Origin: Pseudomonas capsici | GTDB taxonomy: Bacteria > Pseudomonadota > Gammaproteobacteria > Pseudomonadales > Pseudomonadaceae | Direction: 5' to 3' | Assembly: GCF_017165765.1 (NCBI RefSeq) | Contig: NZ_JAFGZD010000019.1 | Location: forward strand, 41,510 to 105,509 | Length of the DNA stretch: 64,000 nt | Part shown: piece after piece, positions 17,166 through 26,135 of the stretch | Position numbering within the stretch: position 1 is the first letter of the stretch | Layout of the letters: every line of letters starts with the position of its first letter | Made by a program: the position numbers and the translations under genes | Notes under the pieces: model-generated | What the model saw: the letters and a program-made list of their open reading frames with translations, nothing else | Databases searched by the model: none | Told to the model about the DNA's origin: nothing

Positions 17166-18119
17166 ATGCGTAAGTCATTGATGCGTATGACATTGCGTCA
17201 GTTACGAATTTTCAATGAAGTGTGCGACCTGCGCTCCTACAGCCGTGCCGCCGAGGAAATGGCTCTGACTCAACCGGCTGTCAGCCTGCAGATCCGCCAG
17301 CTTGAAGAGCTGATCGGACAGCCGCTTTTCGAGTATGTAGGCAAAAAACTGTACCTGACTGAAGCCGCTGAAGCGTTGCAACTGGCCAGCCGTGACATCT
17401 TCGGTCGCCTGGAAAGCCTGGACATGCAGCTTTCCGACATGCAGGGTTCGCTGCAGGGCCAGCTGAAACTGGCCATCGAGTCGAGCTGCAAATATTTCAT
17501 TCCGCACCTGTTCGCAGCTTTCAAGCGCCAGCACCCAGAGGTCATCCTCAACCTGACCGTGGTCAACCGTGCCATGGTCATCAGGCGCCTGTCGGACAAC
17601 CGCGACGATCTGGTGGTGATGTCTATGGTGCCTCAGGACATGGGGCTGGAATTCCTGCCGTTTCTCAACAATCCGATTGTGGCCGTGGCGCCGGCCAGCC
17701 ATCCGCTCTGCGACCGCGAACAACTGAGCCTCAAAGACCTGGAGCCCTGGCCATTGCTGATTCGCGAAACAGGTTCAGGAACACGACGAGCGTGCGAGGA
17801 ATACTTCAAGGAAAAGCGCGTGCATTTCACCCAGACACAGGAAGTGTCATCCAGCGAAGCACAACGCGAATGCGTGGTGGCAGGACTCGGACTGGCCCTG
17901 CTTACCCGTCACGCAGTCTGCATGGAACTCGCCACCGGTGCCCTGAAGGAGTTGCCGGTGGCCGAGTTGCCGCTTTATCGCAGCTGGTGCGTGGTACAAG
18001 GCCGAGATAAACGCCTGTCTCCCGTGGCTCACGCTTTCCTTGCGTTCATCCGCACCGAACGTGCGCAGATCAGCCAGCTGGTCGAACGTTTCGACGGTCG
18101 TCCAGGGACGGCCGGCTAG
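17166..18119 (+). CDS. pycR: LysR-family regulator of pyruvate carboxylase (PycR-like)
   Basis: 317 residues. Helix-turn-helix about 8-65 with YSRAAEEMALTQPAVSLQIRQ, then a LysR substrate domain. It is divergent from pycA across about 220 bp, which fits control of pycAB. AGGAG at 17152-17156 is 9 bp before the ATG at 17166; a TTG at 17160 is too close to that site. Its 3' end overlaps a small converging gene by 50 bp. The name follows the P. aeruginosa arrangement of pycR beside pycAB. Confidence 0.85.
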   Translation: MRKSLMRMTLRQLRIFNEVCDLRSYSRAAEEMALTQPAVSLQIRQLEELIGQPLFEYVGKKLYLTEAAEALQLASRDIFGRLESLDMQLSDMQGSLQGQLKLAIESSCKYFIPHLFAAFKRQHPEVILNLTVVNRAMVIRRLSDNRDDLVVMSMVPQDMGLEFLPFLNNPIVAVAPASHPLCDREQLSLKDLEPWPLLIRETGSGTRRACEEYFKEKRVHFTQTQEVSSSEAQRECVVAGLGLALLTRHAVCMELATGALKELPVAELPLYRSWCVVQGRDKRLSPVAHAFLAFIRTERAQISQLVERFDGRPGTAG

Positions 18120-18291
18120 CCTGCCAGTGACTGTCGGTCATGCTGTCCATGTAATCGCAGAGATCCTGATTGAGCTGCCGTGCTTCGCAGTAGCTTTCAA
18201 TCGCCCGTCGAAACTCCATTCGACGCTGATCCTCCTGCTGACGGCGAGTCTTGACGGCGCTGTTGGGTAAGTCATCGTAATGCCGAGCCAT
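18070..18291 (-). CDS. Small conserved protein, PA3496-like
   Basis: 73 residues from the ATG at 18291 (MARHYDDLPNSAVKTRRQQ), very charged, with the block QEDQRRMEFRRAIESYCE that I recognise from a small Pseudomonas protein family of unknown role. No signal peptide or membrane segment. The frame is open to 18366, but the added residues look non-coding. Its last 50 bp overlap the end of pycR on the other strand. The ribosome site is weak, so the start is uncertain. Confidence 0.6.
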   Translation of the reverse strand: MARHYDDLPNSAVKTRRQQEDQRRMEFRRAIESYCEARQLNQDLCDYMDSMTDSHWQASRPSLDDRRNVRPAG

Positions 18292-18385
18292 ATCCTGTCT
18301 CCCAATACGTTGCGGGAGTACAGAGTGGCGCTGAAGCATGACGGTCAGACGGCGAATGCGTGACAAGTTGATGAAGGTTCGCCCC

Positions 18386-19252
18386 TCAATCCTCGTGCGC
18401 TTTCACCGACTTGGGAGACAACCGCAGGCTGCGCAGACTGCGCTTGACGCTCTTGAGGTGATTGACCAAGCTTGGACCGCGAGCCATGGCAACCCCCATC
18501 GCCAGCACATCGATGACCACCAGATGCGCGATACGGGAAGTCAGCGGCGTGTAGATTTCGGTGTCTTCATGCACATCGATGGCCAGATTGATCGACGACA
18601 GCTCGGCCAGAGGTGTCTGGCTCGGACATAGCGTGATAAGCGTCGCGCCGCTTTCGCGAACCATGTTCGCCGAAATCAGCAGATCCTTGGAGCGACCTGA
18701 CTGGGAAATGCACACCGCGACGTCGGTTGGCTTCAAGGTCACCGCCGACATGGCCTGCATGTGCGGATCGGAATAGGCCGCAGCGCTCAACAACAGGCGA
18801 AAGAACTTGTGCTGGGCATCGGCCGCTACCGCACCCGACGCACCGAACCCATAGAACTCCACACGATTGGCACCCGCCATGGCGGTCACAGCCAGTTGCA
18901 AGGCATGGGGATCGAGGTTTTCGCGCACCTCCATCAGGGTGTGCAGGGTGGTGTCGAAAATCTTCAGGCTGTAATCGGCAACCGAATCGTCTTCGTGAAT
19001 CGCGAACTGACCGAAACTCGCTCCGGCTGCAAGGCTCTGCGCCAGCTTGAGCTTGAGGTCCTGAAAGCCCGTACAGCCAATGGCACGACAGAAGCGCACG
19101 ATGGTCGGCTCACTGATCCCGACGCTGTGGGCCAGATCAGCCATGGAACTGTGCATCACGGCCGCAGGGTCAAGCAGCACATGGTCGGCTACCTTGAGCT
19201 CCGACTTGCGCAGCAGATTACGTGACTGGGCGATGTGTTGCAGCAGATTCAA
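18386..19252 (-). CDS. RpiR/MurR-family transcriptional regulator (helix-turn-helix + SIS domain)
   Basis: 288 residues. N-terminal RpiR helix-turn-helix about 1-77 (SVGISEPTIVRFCRAIGCTG) and a sugar isomerase (SIS) domain about 120-260 (EFYGFGASGAVAADAQHKF, CISQSGRSKDL). These proteins sense phosphosugars and control central carbon metabolism. It resembles HexR in architecture, but its sequence differs from the HexR known to sit beside zwf, and no zwf gene is adjacent. The start appears to be TTG at 19250-19252, giving MNLLQHIAQSR. A palindrome 45 bp upstream is a likely operator. Confidence 0.83.
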   Translation of the reverse strand: MNLLQHIAQSRNLLRKSELKVADHVLLDPAAVMHSSMADLAHSVGISEPTIVRFCRAIGCTGFQDLKLKLAQSLAAGASFGQFAIHEDDSVADYSLKIFDTTLHTLMEVRENLDPHALQLAVTAMAGANRVEFYGFGASGAVAADAQHKFFRLLLSAAAYSDPHMQAMSAVTLKPTDVAVCISQSGRSKDLLISANMVRESGATLITLCPSQTPLAELSSINLAIDVHEDTEIYTPLTSRIAHLVVIDVLAMGVAMARGPSLVNHLKSVKRSLRSLRLSPKSVKAHED

Positions 19253-19296
19253 GAGGCAGACTCGCTAATGATGCGGTGGGCGGGTTGTAGCTTTCT

Positions 19297-19311
19297 TGTA
19301 GTTATACTACA
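19297..19311. promoter_or_regulatory. Palindromic operator candidate before the RpiR gene
   Basis: TGTAGT-TAT-ACTACA is a perfect inverted repeat with 3-bp spacer, 45 bp upstream of the RpiR-family start. HexR-type regulators bind TTGT..ACAA-like palindromes, so autoregulation is a plausible inference. Confidence 0.5.
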
Positions 19312-19385
19312 TGACCTGCGTGACGCCCAGTTAAACGAGCCCTGAACGTCATACACAAGCGATTGAATGACAAATCTTCCTTTTT

Positions 19386-19403
19386 TGTGGGAATAATCCT
19401 ACA
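19386..19403. promoter_or_regulatory. Second operator-like inverted repeat
   Basis: TGTGGG-AATAAT-CCTACA, arms matching at 5 of 6 positions, lies 83 bp from the palindrome at 19297 and just beyond the stop of the GGDEF/EAL gene. It shares the TGTRG/CYACA arms with the first site. Confidence 0.35.
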
Positions 19404-19422
19404 TTTTGCAGCGCTGCCAGCC

Positions 19423-21915
19423 TCACCGGGCCAGACTCAACATACCCGGCATCATTGACGCTTCGATCGGTCGGCTGATCAGGTAGCCCTGAACCTCATC
19501 GCAACCCTGCGCCTTCAGAAATTCCAGTTGTTTCTCGTTTTCCACACCTTCTGCCACGACCTTGAGCCCCAGGCTGTGGGCCATGGCAATGATCGCCTGA
19601 ATGATTGCGGCATCCTCCGTGCCGTCATCCAGGCCACGAATAAACGCCTGATCGATCTTTACGTAGTCCACCGGGAAGCGTTTCAGATAGCTCAATGAAG
19701 AGTAGCCGGTGCCGAAGTCGTCGATGGCCAGCTTCACGCCCAGTTCGCGCAACTGCTGAAAGGTCGCGATGATGTGTTCCACGCTGTCCAGCAACTGGCT
19801 TTCGGTCAGCTCCAGCTCCAGCAACTGCGGAGCCAGCCCCGTTTCGTCCAGCACCTGCCGGACCAGACTGACCAGCTTGCCCTGACGCAACTGGTGCACC
19901 GACAGGTTGACCGAAACCCGGATCGGCTCATACCCCTGGCGCTGCCATTCACAAGCCTGCCAGCAGGCCTGGCGCAGCACGAACTCGCCGATATCGGCAA
20001 TCAGGCCGGTTTCTTCGGCCAGACCAATGAACTCGCCCGGCGGCACCATGCCACGTGTCGGATGTTTCCAGCGCACCAGTGCTTCGGCGGCATCCAGATG
20101 GCCATTTTCCAACAGCATCTTGGGTTGATAGAAGACTTGCAGTTGCTGCTCTTCAATGGCTTTGCGCAGCTGGATTTCCAGTTGCAGACGCTCCAGAGTG
20201 CTGGCCCGCAGGCTTTCGGTGAAGAACTGGAAGTTGTTGCCGCCCAGATGCTTGGCATGCCTCATCGCCATATTGGCCTGGCTCACCAGGGCCGAAATTT
20301 CACGGGCAGAGTCAGGCAGCAGGCTGATGCCCACCGAGGCACTGATCACCAGCTCGTTGCCCGCCACCGACAGAGGCGTACGCAGCTTGCTCAGCAAGCG
20401 GCTGGTGACACGCGCCAGACTGGACAGATTGGCATAAGCATCGAACAGCACGGCAAATTCATCGCCGGACAGACGGGCAATGGTGTCCGCCTCCGGCATG
20501 GCGCTGATCAGGCGCCGGGCAACGTGCTTGAGCAACTGATCGGCGACTTCATGCCCCAGGCTCTCGTTGAGCAGCTTGAAACGATCCAGGTTGATATGCA
20601 GCAGCGCCAGGCTTCTTCCGCCCTGACGTACCCGCTGATTCGCTTCACGCAAGCGCTCCTTGAACTGCGAGCGATTGGCCAGACCGGTCAGCTCATCGAA
20701 ATGCGTGAGGTAACGCATGCGTTCCTCGGATTCGCGATTGGCGGAAAGATCGGTAAAGAAGCCGACAATATGACTGACATTGCCTGCAATATCGCGCACG
20801 ACACTCATCTGCAGCCATTGCGGGTACAACTCACCGTTCTTGCGCGTCTCGACCAGTTCGCCCTGCCAGCTGCCGGTCTGTTCAAGGGCATGATGAATGG
20901 CCTGGAAGTGACGCCGAGCATCGAGGCTGCTGGCAATATCCATGACCTGACGCCCCACCACGTCTTCGGGCGTGTAGCCCGTCAGCCGGGAGAAAGCCTG
21001 ATTGATGGTGAGAATCCGGTACTGCGGGTCGAAAATCATGATGCTTTCGCTGACCGCATCGAAAACCTTTTCGGCCAGACGCGGCGGGCTTTTACTCAAA
21101 GCCAGATTGGCGGCTTCCAGCTCCAGGGTGCGCTGTGCAACACGCTCCTCGAGCCCCGCCTGCGCCTCGCGCAGACTGTGTTCGGCCTGGCGGCGCTGCT
21201 CGACCTCACGGCCCAGAATTTCATTGAGTTCATCGCTCTTGGCACGGGCCTGCTGCAGATGCTCGATCAGGGCCTGGTTCTGGAAGCGCTGCAACAGGCT
21301 GCGCAGGATCAGACGATTGATCTGCCAGGCGACCACAATCAGGGCAAACAGCAGAATCAGACCGAGCCAGCCCCAGCCACGCAAGGGCACATCGCCGCCC
21401 AGAAACAGATAAACGATGGGCGGTAACAGGCATGACAGGCTGAAGGTGAGGAACGCCGTAAGGCTGACGGCATAGGCCACACTGGCACACAGCGTCGCGC
21501 CGCCGATCATGCCGAACACCCAGGCCTGCTGCTCGAAACTGGTCACGGGCACTAGCGCCATGGCCGCACAGGCCAGCGTCAGGCCGCTGACAACCGCACC
21601 GAGCAGAAACATCCGTCGCCAGACCGGTTGCGCCTGACGCTCGGGGGATGCAGCCCGAAACGCTGCAACCTGAATGATCCGCAAGCCCACAAGCAACGCC
21701 AGCCAGACCAGCCAGATACTGACCAGCACGTAGCGCTCAGGACTCCAGAGCAGCCATGCGCAGACCAGACCACTGATGAACATGAACAAGGTCGGCAGCA
21801 ACGAGCCTTGATAAAGCAGGCGTGTGCGCTCGACTCTCAGCTGGGTCGCGAACTTCTTGCGAATGTCCCGCCGACTGGTGTCAGAAGCATCGTGGGCACT
21901 GAAGCTGAAAGGCAT
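19423..21915 (-). CDS. PAS-GGDEF-EAL membrane protein (c-di-GMP turnover)
   Basis: 830 residues from the ATG at 21915. Five to six membrane segments (about 35-215), coiled coil about 225-285, PAS about 290-400, GGDEF about 415-570, EAL about 585-830. The GGDEF signature reads SGDEF (LSGDEFAVLFD), so synthesis of c-di-GMP is doubtful. The EAL part is intact: AEALVRWKHP, ELTESQLLD, DDFGTGYSSL, AEGVENEK. I therefore predict mainly phosphodiesterase activity. The start is uncertain: in-frame TTG at 21966 and ATG at 21960 exist and none has a good ribosome site. A PAS input may bind a ligand or cofactor. Confidence 0.85.
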   Translation of the reverse strand: MPFSFSAHDASDTSRRDIRKKFATQLRVERTRLLYQGSLLPTLFMFISGLVCAWLLWSPERYVLVSIWLVWLALLVGLRIIQVAAFRAASPERQAQPVWRRMFLLGAVVSGLTLACAAMALVPVTSFEQQAWVFGMIGGATLCASVAYAVSLTAFLTFSLSCLLPPIVYLFLGGDVPLRGWGWLGLILLFALIVVAWQINRLILRSLLQRFQNQALIEHLQQARAKSDELNEILGREVEQRRQAEHSLREAQAGLEERVAQRTLELEAANLALSKSPPRLAEKVFDAVSESIMIFDPQYRILTINQAFSRLTGYTPEDVVGRQVMDIASSLDARRHFQAIHHALEQTGSWQGELVETRKNGELYPQWLQMSVVRDIAGNVSHIVGFFTDLSANRESEERMRYLTHFDELTGLANRSQFKERLREANQRVRQGGRSLALLHINLDRFKLLNESLGHEVADQLLKHVARRLISAMPEADTIARLSGDEFAVLFDAYANLSSLARVTSRLLSKLRTPLSVAGNELVISASVGISLLPDSAREISALVSQANMAMRHAKHLGGNNFQFFTESLRASTLERLQLEIQLRKAIEEQQLQVFYQPKMLLENGHLDAAEALVRWKHPTRGMVPPGEFIGLAEETGLIADIGEFVLRQACWQACEWQRQGYEPIRVSVNLSVHQLRQGKLVSLVRQVLDETGLAPQLLELELTESQLLDSVEHIIATFQQLRELGVKLAIDDFGTGYSSLSYLKRFPVDYVKIDQAFIRGLDDGTEDAAIIQAIIAMAHSLGLKVVAEGVENEKQLEFLKAQGCDEVQGYLISRPIEASMMPGMLSLAR

Positions 21916-22150
21916 GTCGGGGTTCTTGTATTTGAGAAGACCTTGGCGTGTGCCGAGCATACACAAGCGCCGGGCCAGACCAAACAGCCACCATCATAAA
22001 ACTGTGACTTTCAGCGCTGTTCTGCGCAACTTCGGCACAAGGGACGCCATTGGCGGCAAGACATGACCGATCGTCAGCAGCGACGGCTTTTTTATTACCC
22101 ATGACAAAGCATGGTTTGCCCGCCATGGCCCGGCACCCTAGAATGCGCCG

Positions 22151-24334
22151 ATGCGCGATGATCTCTCTCTCCTTCTCAATTCCCTCAACGATGCCCAGCG
22201 TCAGGCCGTAGCTGCCTCCCTGGGTCGTCAGTTGGTCCTGGCCGGCGCTGGTTCCGGCAAAACCCGTGTGCTGGTGCATCGCATCGCATGGCTGATGCAG
22301 GTCGAGCAAGCCTCCCCGCATTCGGTCCTGTCGGTGACGTTTACCAACAAGGCCGCTGCCGAGATGCGTCACCGCATCGAGCAACTGATGGGCATCAGCC
22401 CGGCAGGCATGTGGGTCGGCACCTTCCACGGCCTGGCACATCGACTGCTGCGGGCACACTGGCAGGAAGCCGGACTGGTCCAGACCTTCCAGATTCTGGA
22501 CAGCGACGACCAGCAGCGTCTGGTCAAGCGCGTGATCCGCGAGCTGGGGCTGGACGAACAGCGCTGGCCGGCACGCCAGGCCCAGTGGTTCATCAACGGC
22601 CAGAAAGACGAAGGCCTGCGCCCCAAACACATCCAGGCCGGCGGCGATCTGTTCCTGGGCACCATGAAGTCGATCTACGAAGCCTATGAAATCGCCTGCC
22701 AGCGTGCCGGCGTCATCGACTTCTCCGAACTGCTGCTGCGTGCGCTGGACCTGTGGCGTGATCATCCCGGCCTGCTGGCGCACTACCAGCGGCGTTTCCG
22801 CCATGTGCTGGTGGACGAATTCCAGGACACCAACGCCGTTCAGTACGCCTGGTTGCGACTGCTGGCCCAGGACGGCGACAGTCTGATGGTGGTGGGCGAC
22901 GACGATCAGTCCATCTATGGCTGGCGTGGCGCGAAGATCGAGAACATTCATCAGTATTCGTCGGACTTCCCGGATACCGAAGTCATCCGTCTGGAACAGA
23001 ACTACCGTTCGACGGCCAGCATCCTCAAGGCTGCCAACGGCCTGATCGTCAATAACAGCGGTCGTCTGGGCAAAGAACTGTGGACAGATGTGGGCGACGG
23101 CGAGCCGATCAACCTGTATGCAGCCTTCAACGAACACGACGAAGCGCGCTACGTGGTCGAAACCATCGAAAGCGCCTTGAAGACCGGCCTGTCGCGCAAC
23201 GATATCGCCATCCTCTATCGCTCCAACGCACAGTCGCGGGTGCTGGAAGAAGCCTTGCTGCGCGAACGTATTCCTTACCGCATCTACGGCGGCCAGCGAT
23301 TCTTCGAACGCGCCGAGATCAAGAACGCCATGGCGTATCTGCGTCTGCTCGAAGGCCGTGGCAACGATGCTGCGCTGGAGCGGGTGATCAATGTTCCGGC
23401 ACGTGGCATTGGCGAGAAGACTGTCGAGGCGATCCGCGAACATGCGCGCCACACCGACATCTCCATGTGGGAAGCGATGCGTCAGCTGGTTGCCAACAAA
23501 GGCCTGACCGGGCGCGCTGCCGGTGCCTTGAACGTGTTCATGGAACTGATCGAAAACCTGTCGGCCAAGGTCATGGAAATGCCTTTGCACCTGATGACCC
23601 AGACCGTCATCGAGCAGTCGGGGCTGATCACTTACCACCAGCAGGAAAAGGGTGAAAAAGGTCAGGCCCGGGTAGAAAACCTTGAGGAACTGGTCAGCGC
23701 TGCGCGCAACTTCGAGAACACCGAAGATGACGAAGAACTGACCCCGCTGGCGGCCTTCCTCGGTCATGCGTCGCTGGAAGCAGGTGACACCCAGGCCCAG
23801 GAGCATGAAGACAGCATTCAGCTCATGACCCTGCACAGCGCCAAGGGCCTGGAATTCCCTTATGTGTTCCTGGTCGGCATGGAAGAAGGGCTGTTCCCGC
23901 ACAAGATGAGCCTGGAAGAGCCGGGTCGCCTTGAGGAGGAGCGCCGTCTGGCATACGTCGGCATCACCCGCGCCATGCAACAGCTGGTGATCACCTATGC
24001 CGAAACCCGCCGTCTGTATGGCAGCGAAACCTATAACAAGGTGTCGCGCTTCGTTCGCGAGATTCCGCCGACCCTGATCCAGGAAGTGCGCCTGTCCAAT
24101 AGCGTCAGCCGTCCTTTCGGGGGCACCCAGAAGGTCAGCAACAGCAGCCTGTTCAATGGCACCGGCATCCCCGAAACCCAGTTCACTCTGGGCCAGCGCG
24201 TACAGCACGCTGTATTCGGTGAAGGCGTGATCCTCAACTTCGAGGGCTCCGGCGCTCAGGCCAGGGTGCAGGTCAACTTCTCCGAAGGCAGCAAGTGGCT
24301 GATGATGGGCTATGCGAAGCTGGTGCCGATCTGA
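22151..24334 (+). CDS. uvrD: DNA helicase II (UvrD)
   Basis: Superfamily 1 3'-5' helicase for nucleotide excision and mismatch repair. 727 residues, full length. Walker A LAGAGSGKTRVL (about 30-41), Walker B VLVDEFQDTN, motif III GDDDQSIYGWRG, motif IV EQNYRST, motif V LMTLHSAKGLEFPYVFLVGMEEG, motif VI YVGITRA, and a C-terminal Tudor-like tail. It is divergent from the GGDEF/EAL gene and has its own short promoter gap. Confidence 0.95.
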   Translation: MRDDLSLLLNSLNDAQRQAVAASLGRQLVLAGAGSGKTRVLVHRIAWLMQVEQASPHSVLSVTFTNKAAAEMRHRIEQLMGISPAGMWVGTFHGLAHRLLRAHWQEAGLVQTFQILDSDDQQRLVKRVIRELGLDEQRWPARQAQWFINGQKDEGLRPKHIQAGGDLFLGTMKSIYEAYEIACQRAGVIDFSELLLRALDLWRDHPGLLAHYQRRFRHVLVDEFQDTNAVQYAWLRLLAQDGDSLMVVGDDDQSIYGWRGAKIENIHQYSSDFPDTEVIRLEQNYRSTASILKAANGLIVNNSGRLGKELWTDVGDGEPINLYAAFNEHDEARYVVETIESALKTGLSRNDIAILYRSNAQSRVLEEALLRERIPYRIYGGQRFFERAEIKNAMAYLRLLEGRGNDAALERVINVPARGIGEKTVEAIREHARHTDISMWEAMRQLVANKGLTGRAAGALNVFMELIENLSAKVMEMPLHLMTQTVIEQSGLITYHQQEKGEKGQARVENLEELVSAARNFENTEDDEELTPLAAFLGHASLEAGDTQAQEHEDSIQLMTLHSAKGLEFPYVFLVGMEEGLFPHKMSLEEPGRLEEERRLAYVGITRAMQQLVITYAETRRLYGSETYNKVSRFVREIPPTLIQEVRLSNSVSRPFGGTQKVSNSSLFNGTGIPETQFTLGQRVQHAVFGEGVILNFEGSGAQARVQVNFSEGSKWLMMGYAKLVPI

Positions 24335-24379
24335 AGTTCACTCCTACCGAGTAATGCAGATCAGTCAAGGCACAAAAAA

Positions 24380-24474
24380 CTTGGGGGAGGCAGCCTGCTG
24401 GCGAAAAAGGCCTGAAAACCGGCAGATATTCTGCGGTTGTACGCTGAAGTCGATAGCAAGCTGCCCCCCACAAG
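24380..24474. repeat. REP/BIME inverted pair downstream of uvrD
   Basis: Two arms 45 bp apart in inverted orientation: CTTGGGGGAGGCAGCCTGCT at 24380 and its imperfect complement AGCAAGCTGCCCCCCACAAG at 24455. It is the well-known Pseudomonas GTGGGNGGCAGCTTGCT motif. Just upstream is a GATCAGTCAAGGCA motif also found next to the BIME at 54.9 kb. The rest of the 295-bp gap shows no gene. Confidence 0.75.
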
Positions 24475-24629
24475 AAGAAAACTCCTACACCTCTTTATTT
24501 CCCCGCCTACAGCCCAAATAGACAGGTCTTACGGACCTTATGCAAAAGTCCGAAACATTAACGCACTAGCCATCGACTGCCCTCCTGTGCAACATGGCGC
24601 GCATGCATTCATACAACGGGAATACCCTT

Positions 24630-25472
24630 ATGCAACGTTTTCTAAGCATGGCTATGGCGCTGTGCATCGGACTCACCATGAGTCTGGATGTAAACGCCGC
24701 ACGTTTTGGTGGTGGCAAGAGCATGGGCTCGGCACCATCGCATCAGGCACGCCAGGCAGCTCCTGCCACTCCGGCAGCAGCACCTAATGCAGCGGCTCGC
24801 CCTACCCCTGCTGCCAGTGGCGCTTCGCGCTGGCTGGGCCCATTGGCCGGTATCGCTGCCGGTGGCCTGCTGGCTGCAATGTTCATGGGTGACGGCTTCA
24901 ACGGTCTGCAGATCTTCGACATCCTGATCATGGGCCTCATCGCCTTCCTGATCTTCCGCTTCATTGCGCGTCGTCGTCAGCAGCAACAGCCGAAAATGGC
25001 CGGTGCCGGTGCTCCTTACCAGCGTGAAACCAGCCAGCCAATGCAAAACCCGATCTTCGGTGGCGCTTCGTCGGCTCCTGCAGCTCCGGTCATCAACGCT
25101 CCGGCCTGGTTCAATGAAGAGCGCTTCCTGGAAGCCGCCCGCAACCACTTCCAGGCGCTGCAGCAGCACTGGGATGCGAACGAAATGGACAAGATCGCCG
25201 AGTTCGTGACACCACAGATGCTGCAGTTCCTGAAAAAGGAACGTGCCGATCTGGGCGACGGTTTCCAGTCGACCTACATCGACAACCTGAACGTTCAACT
25301 GGAAGGTGTGGATGATCGTGCCGACAAGACCATCGCAACCCTGACTTTCTCCGGCGTCTCCAAGACTTCGCGCTTTGATCAGGGCGAAGTGTTCAGCGAA
25401 AGCTGGAACATGGAACGCGCTCAGGGTGACAACCAACCCTGGCTGGTTGCCGGTATTCGCCAGAACGGCTGA
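24630..25472 (+). CDS. Tim44-like domain protein with signal/anchor
   Basis: 280 residues. Signal sequence about 1-24 (MQRFLSMAMALCIGLTMSLD), a Pro/Ala-rich stretch, a membrane pair about 68-112 (LGPLAGIAAGGLLAAMFMGD, LIMGLIAFLIFRFIARRRQQ), and a C-terminal Tim44-like alpha+beta domain about 155-280. Bacterial members are of unknown role; the domain binds membranes in mitochondrial Tim44. ATG 24630 is chosen because it begins the signal sequence; an in-frame ATG at 24594 adds 12 unrelated residues. Followed by a strong terminator. Confidence 0.82.
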   Translation: MQRFLSMAMALCIGLTMSLDVNAARFGGGKSMGSAPSHQARQAAPATPAAAPNAAARPTPAASGASRWLGPLAGIAAGGLLAAMFMGDGFNGLQIFDILIMGLIAFLIFRFIARRRQQQQPKMAGAGAPYQRETSQPMQNPIFGGASSAPAAPVINAPAWFNEERFLEAARNHFQALQQHWDANEMDKIAEFVTPQMLQFLKKERADLGDGFQSTYIDNLNVQLEGVDDRADKTIATLTFSGVSKTSRFDQGEVFSESWNMERAQGDNQPWLVAGIRQNG

Positions 25473-25497
25473 TCATCAGGCACACCCGGCAGCACAG

Positions 25498-25526
25498 AAC
25501 CCCGGACTTGTTCCGGGGTTTTTTAT
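25498..25526 (+). terminator. Rho-independent terminator after the Tim44-like gene
   Basis: AACCCCGGA-cttg-TTCCGGGGTT followed by a T-run: a 9-bp GC-rich stem with a 4-nt loop, 26 bp after the stop codon. Confidence 0.9.
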
Positions 25527-25699
25527 TTTTGGTCGCCTGCAGCTAACAAACCCAAGTCTGAAAGGTCCCACGGTTGATGTGAATTGAAAGCAGGCAGACC
25601 AGGATTTTTCGTACAGAGCCTATCCGATCGGGTAGTTATTTTGAGAAAAGCTTTAGGCTACTGTATAACCCGCGCCATCAAGCTTAGAGGACCCATGTC

Positions 25700-26107
25700 G
25701 TGGAAGAAGTCATCGAACAATTGCGTGAACAAAACGAGCCGGTCCCGGTTCCCCTCGAACTGCCTGACGAAGACCAGCTCGTCGAGATCGAGGAACAGCT
25801 GTTTATCAATATTCCTTACGTCTTCAAGGAATTTCTGCTGACCGTCAGCGACGTCGTGTATGGCAGCCTTGAGCCAGTCACCGTTACCGACCCTCAGTCA
25901 CACACCTATCTGCCGGATGTCGCCGCGACCGCCTGGGATCTGGGTGTGCCCCGTGAACTGATCCCGATCTGCCAGGACGGCGACGATTATTACTGCGTCG
26001 AAGAAGATGGCACCGTCGTGCTGTGGTCCGGCGAAGAAGAACTGGTGACCGAAGAGAACTGGGAATCGGTCTGGCACTGGGCACGGGACGTCTGGCTGGA
26101 AAGCTGA
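25700..26107 (+). CDS. SMI1/KNR4-family protein
   Basis: 135 residues, very acidic. The SMI1/KNR4 fold is suggested by EIEEQLFINIPYVFKEFLLT near residue 32 and by the C-terminal SGEEELVTEENWESVWHWARDVWLES. The start is a GTG at 25700: AGAGGA at 25686-25691 is 8 bp upstream, while an ATG at 25695 is in another frame. Members of the superfamily can be immunity proteins for toxins, but no toxin gene is next to it, so I read it as a stand-alone protein of unknown role. Confidence 0.75.
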   Translation: MEEVIEQLREQNEPVPVPLELPDEDQLVEIEEQLFINIPYVFKEFLLTVSDVVYGSLEPVTVTDPQSHTYLPDVAATAWDLGVPRELIPICQDGDDYYCVEEDGTVVLWSGEEELVTEENWESVWHWARDVWLES

Positions 26108-26135
26108 GACATCCCGCAAGCAGGTATCGCCGGGC

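Noticed and set aside
18386..19252. Calling the RpiR protein HexR
   Set aside because: Same domain layout but the sequence differs from the HexR next to zwf/edd genes, which are absent here.
21881..24208. 775-codon minus-strand frame opposite uvrD
   Set aside because: Long only because of high GC; uvrD on the plus strand has all helicase motifs.
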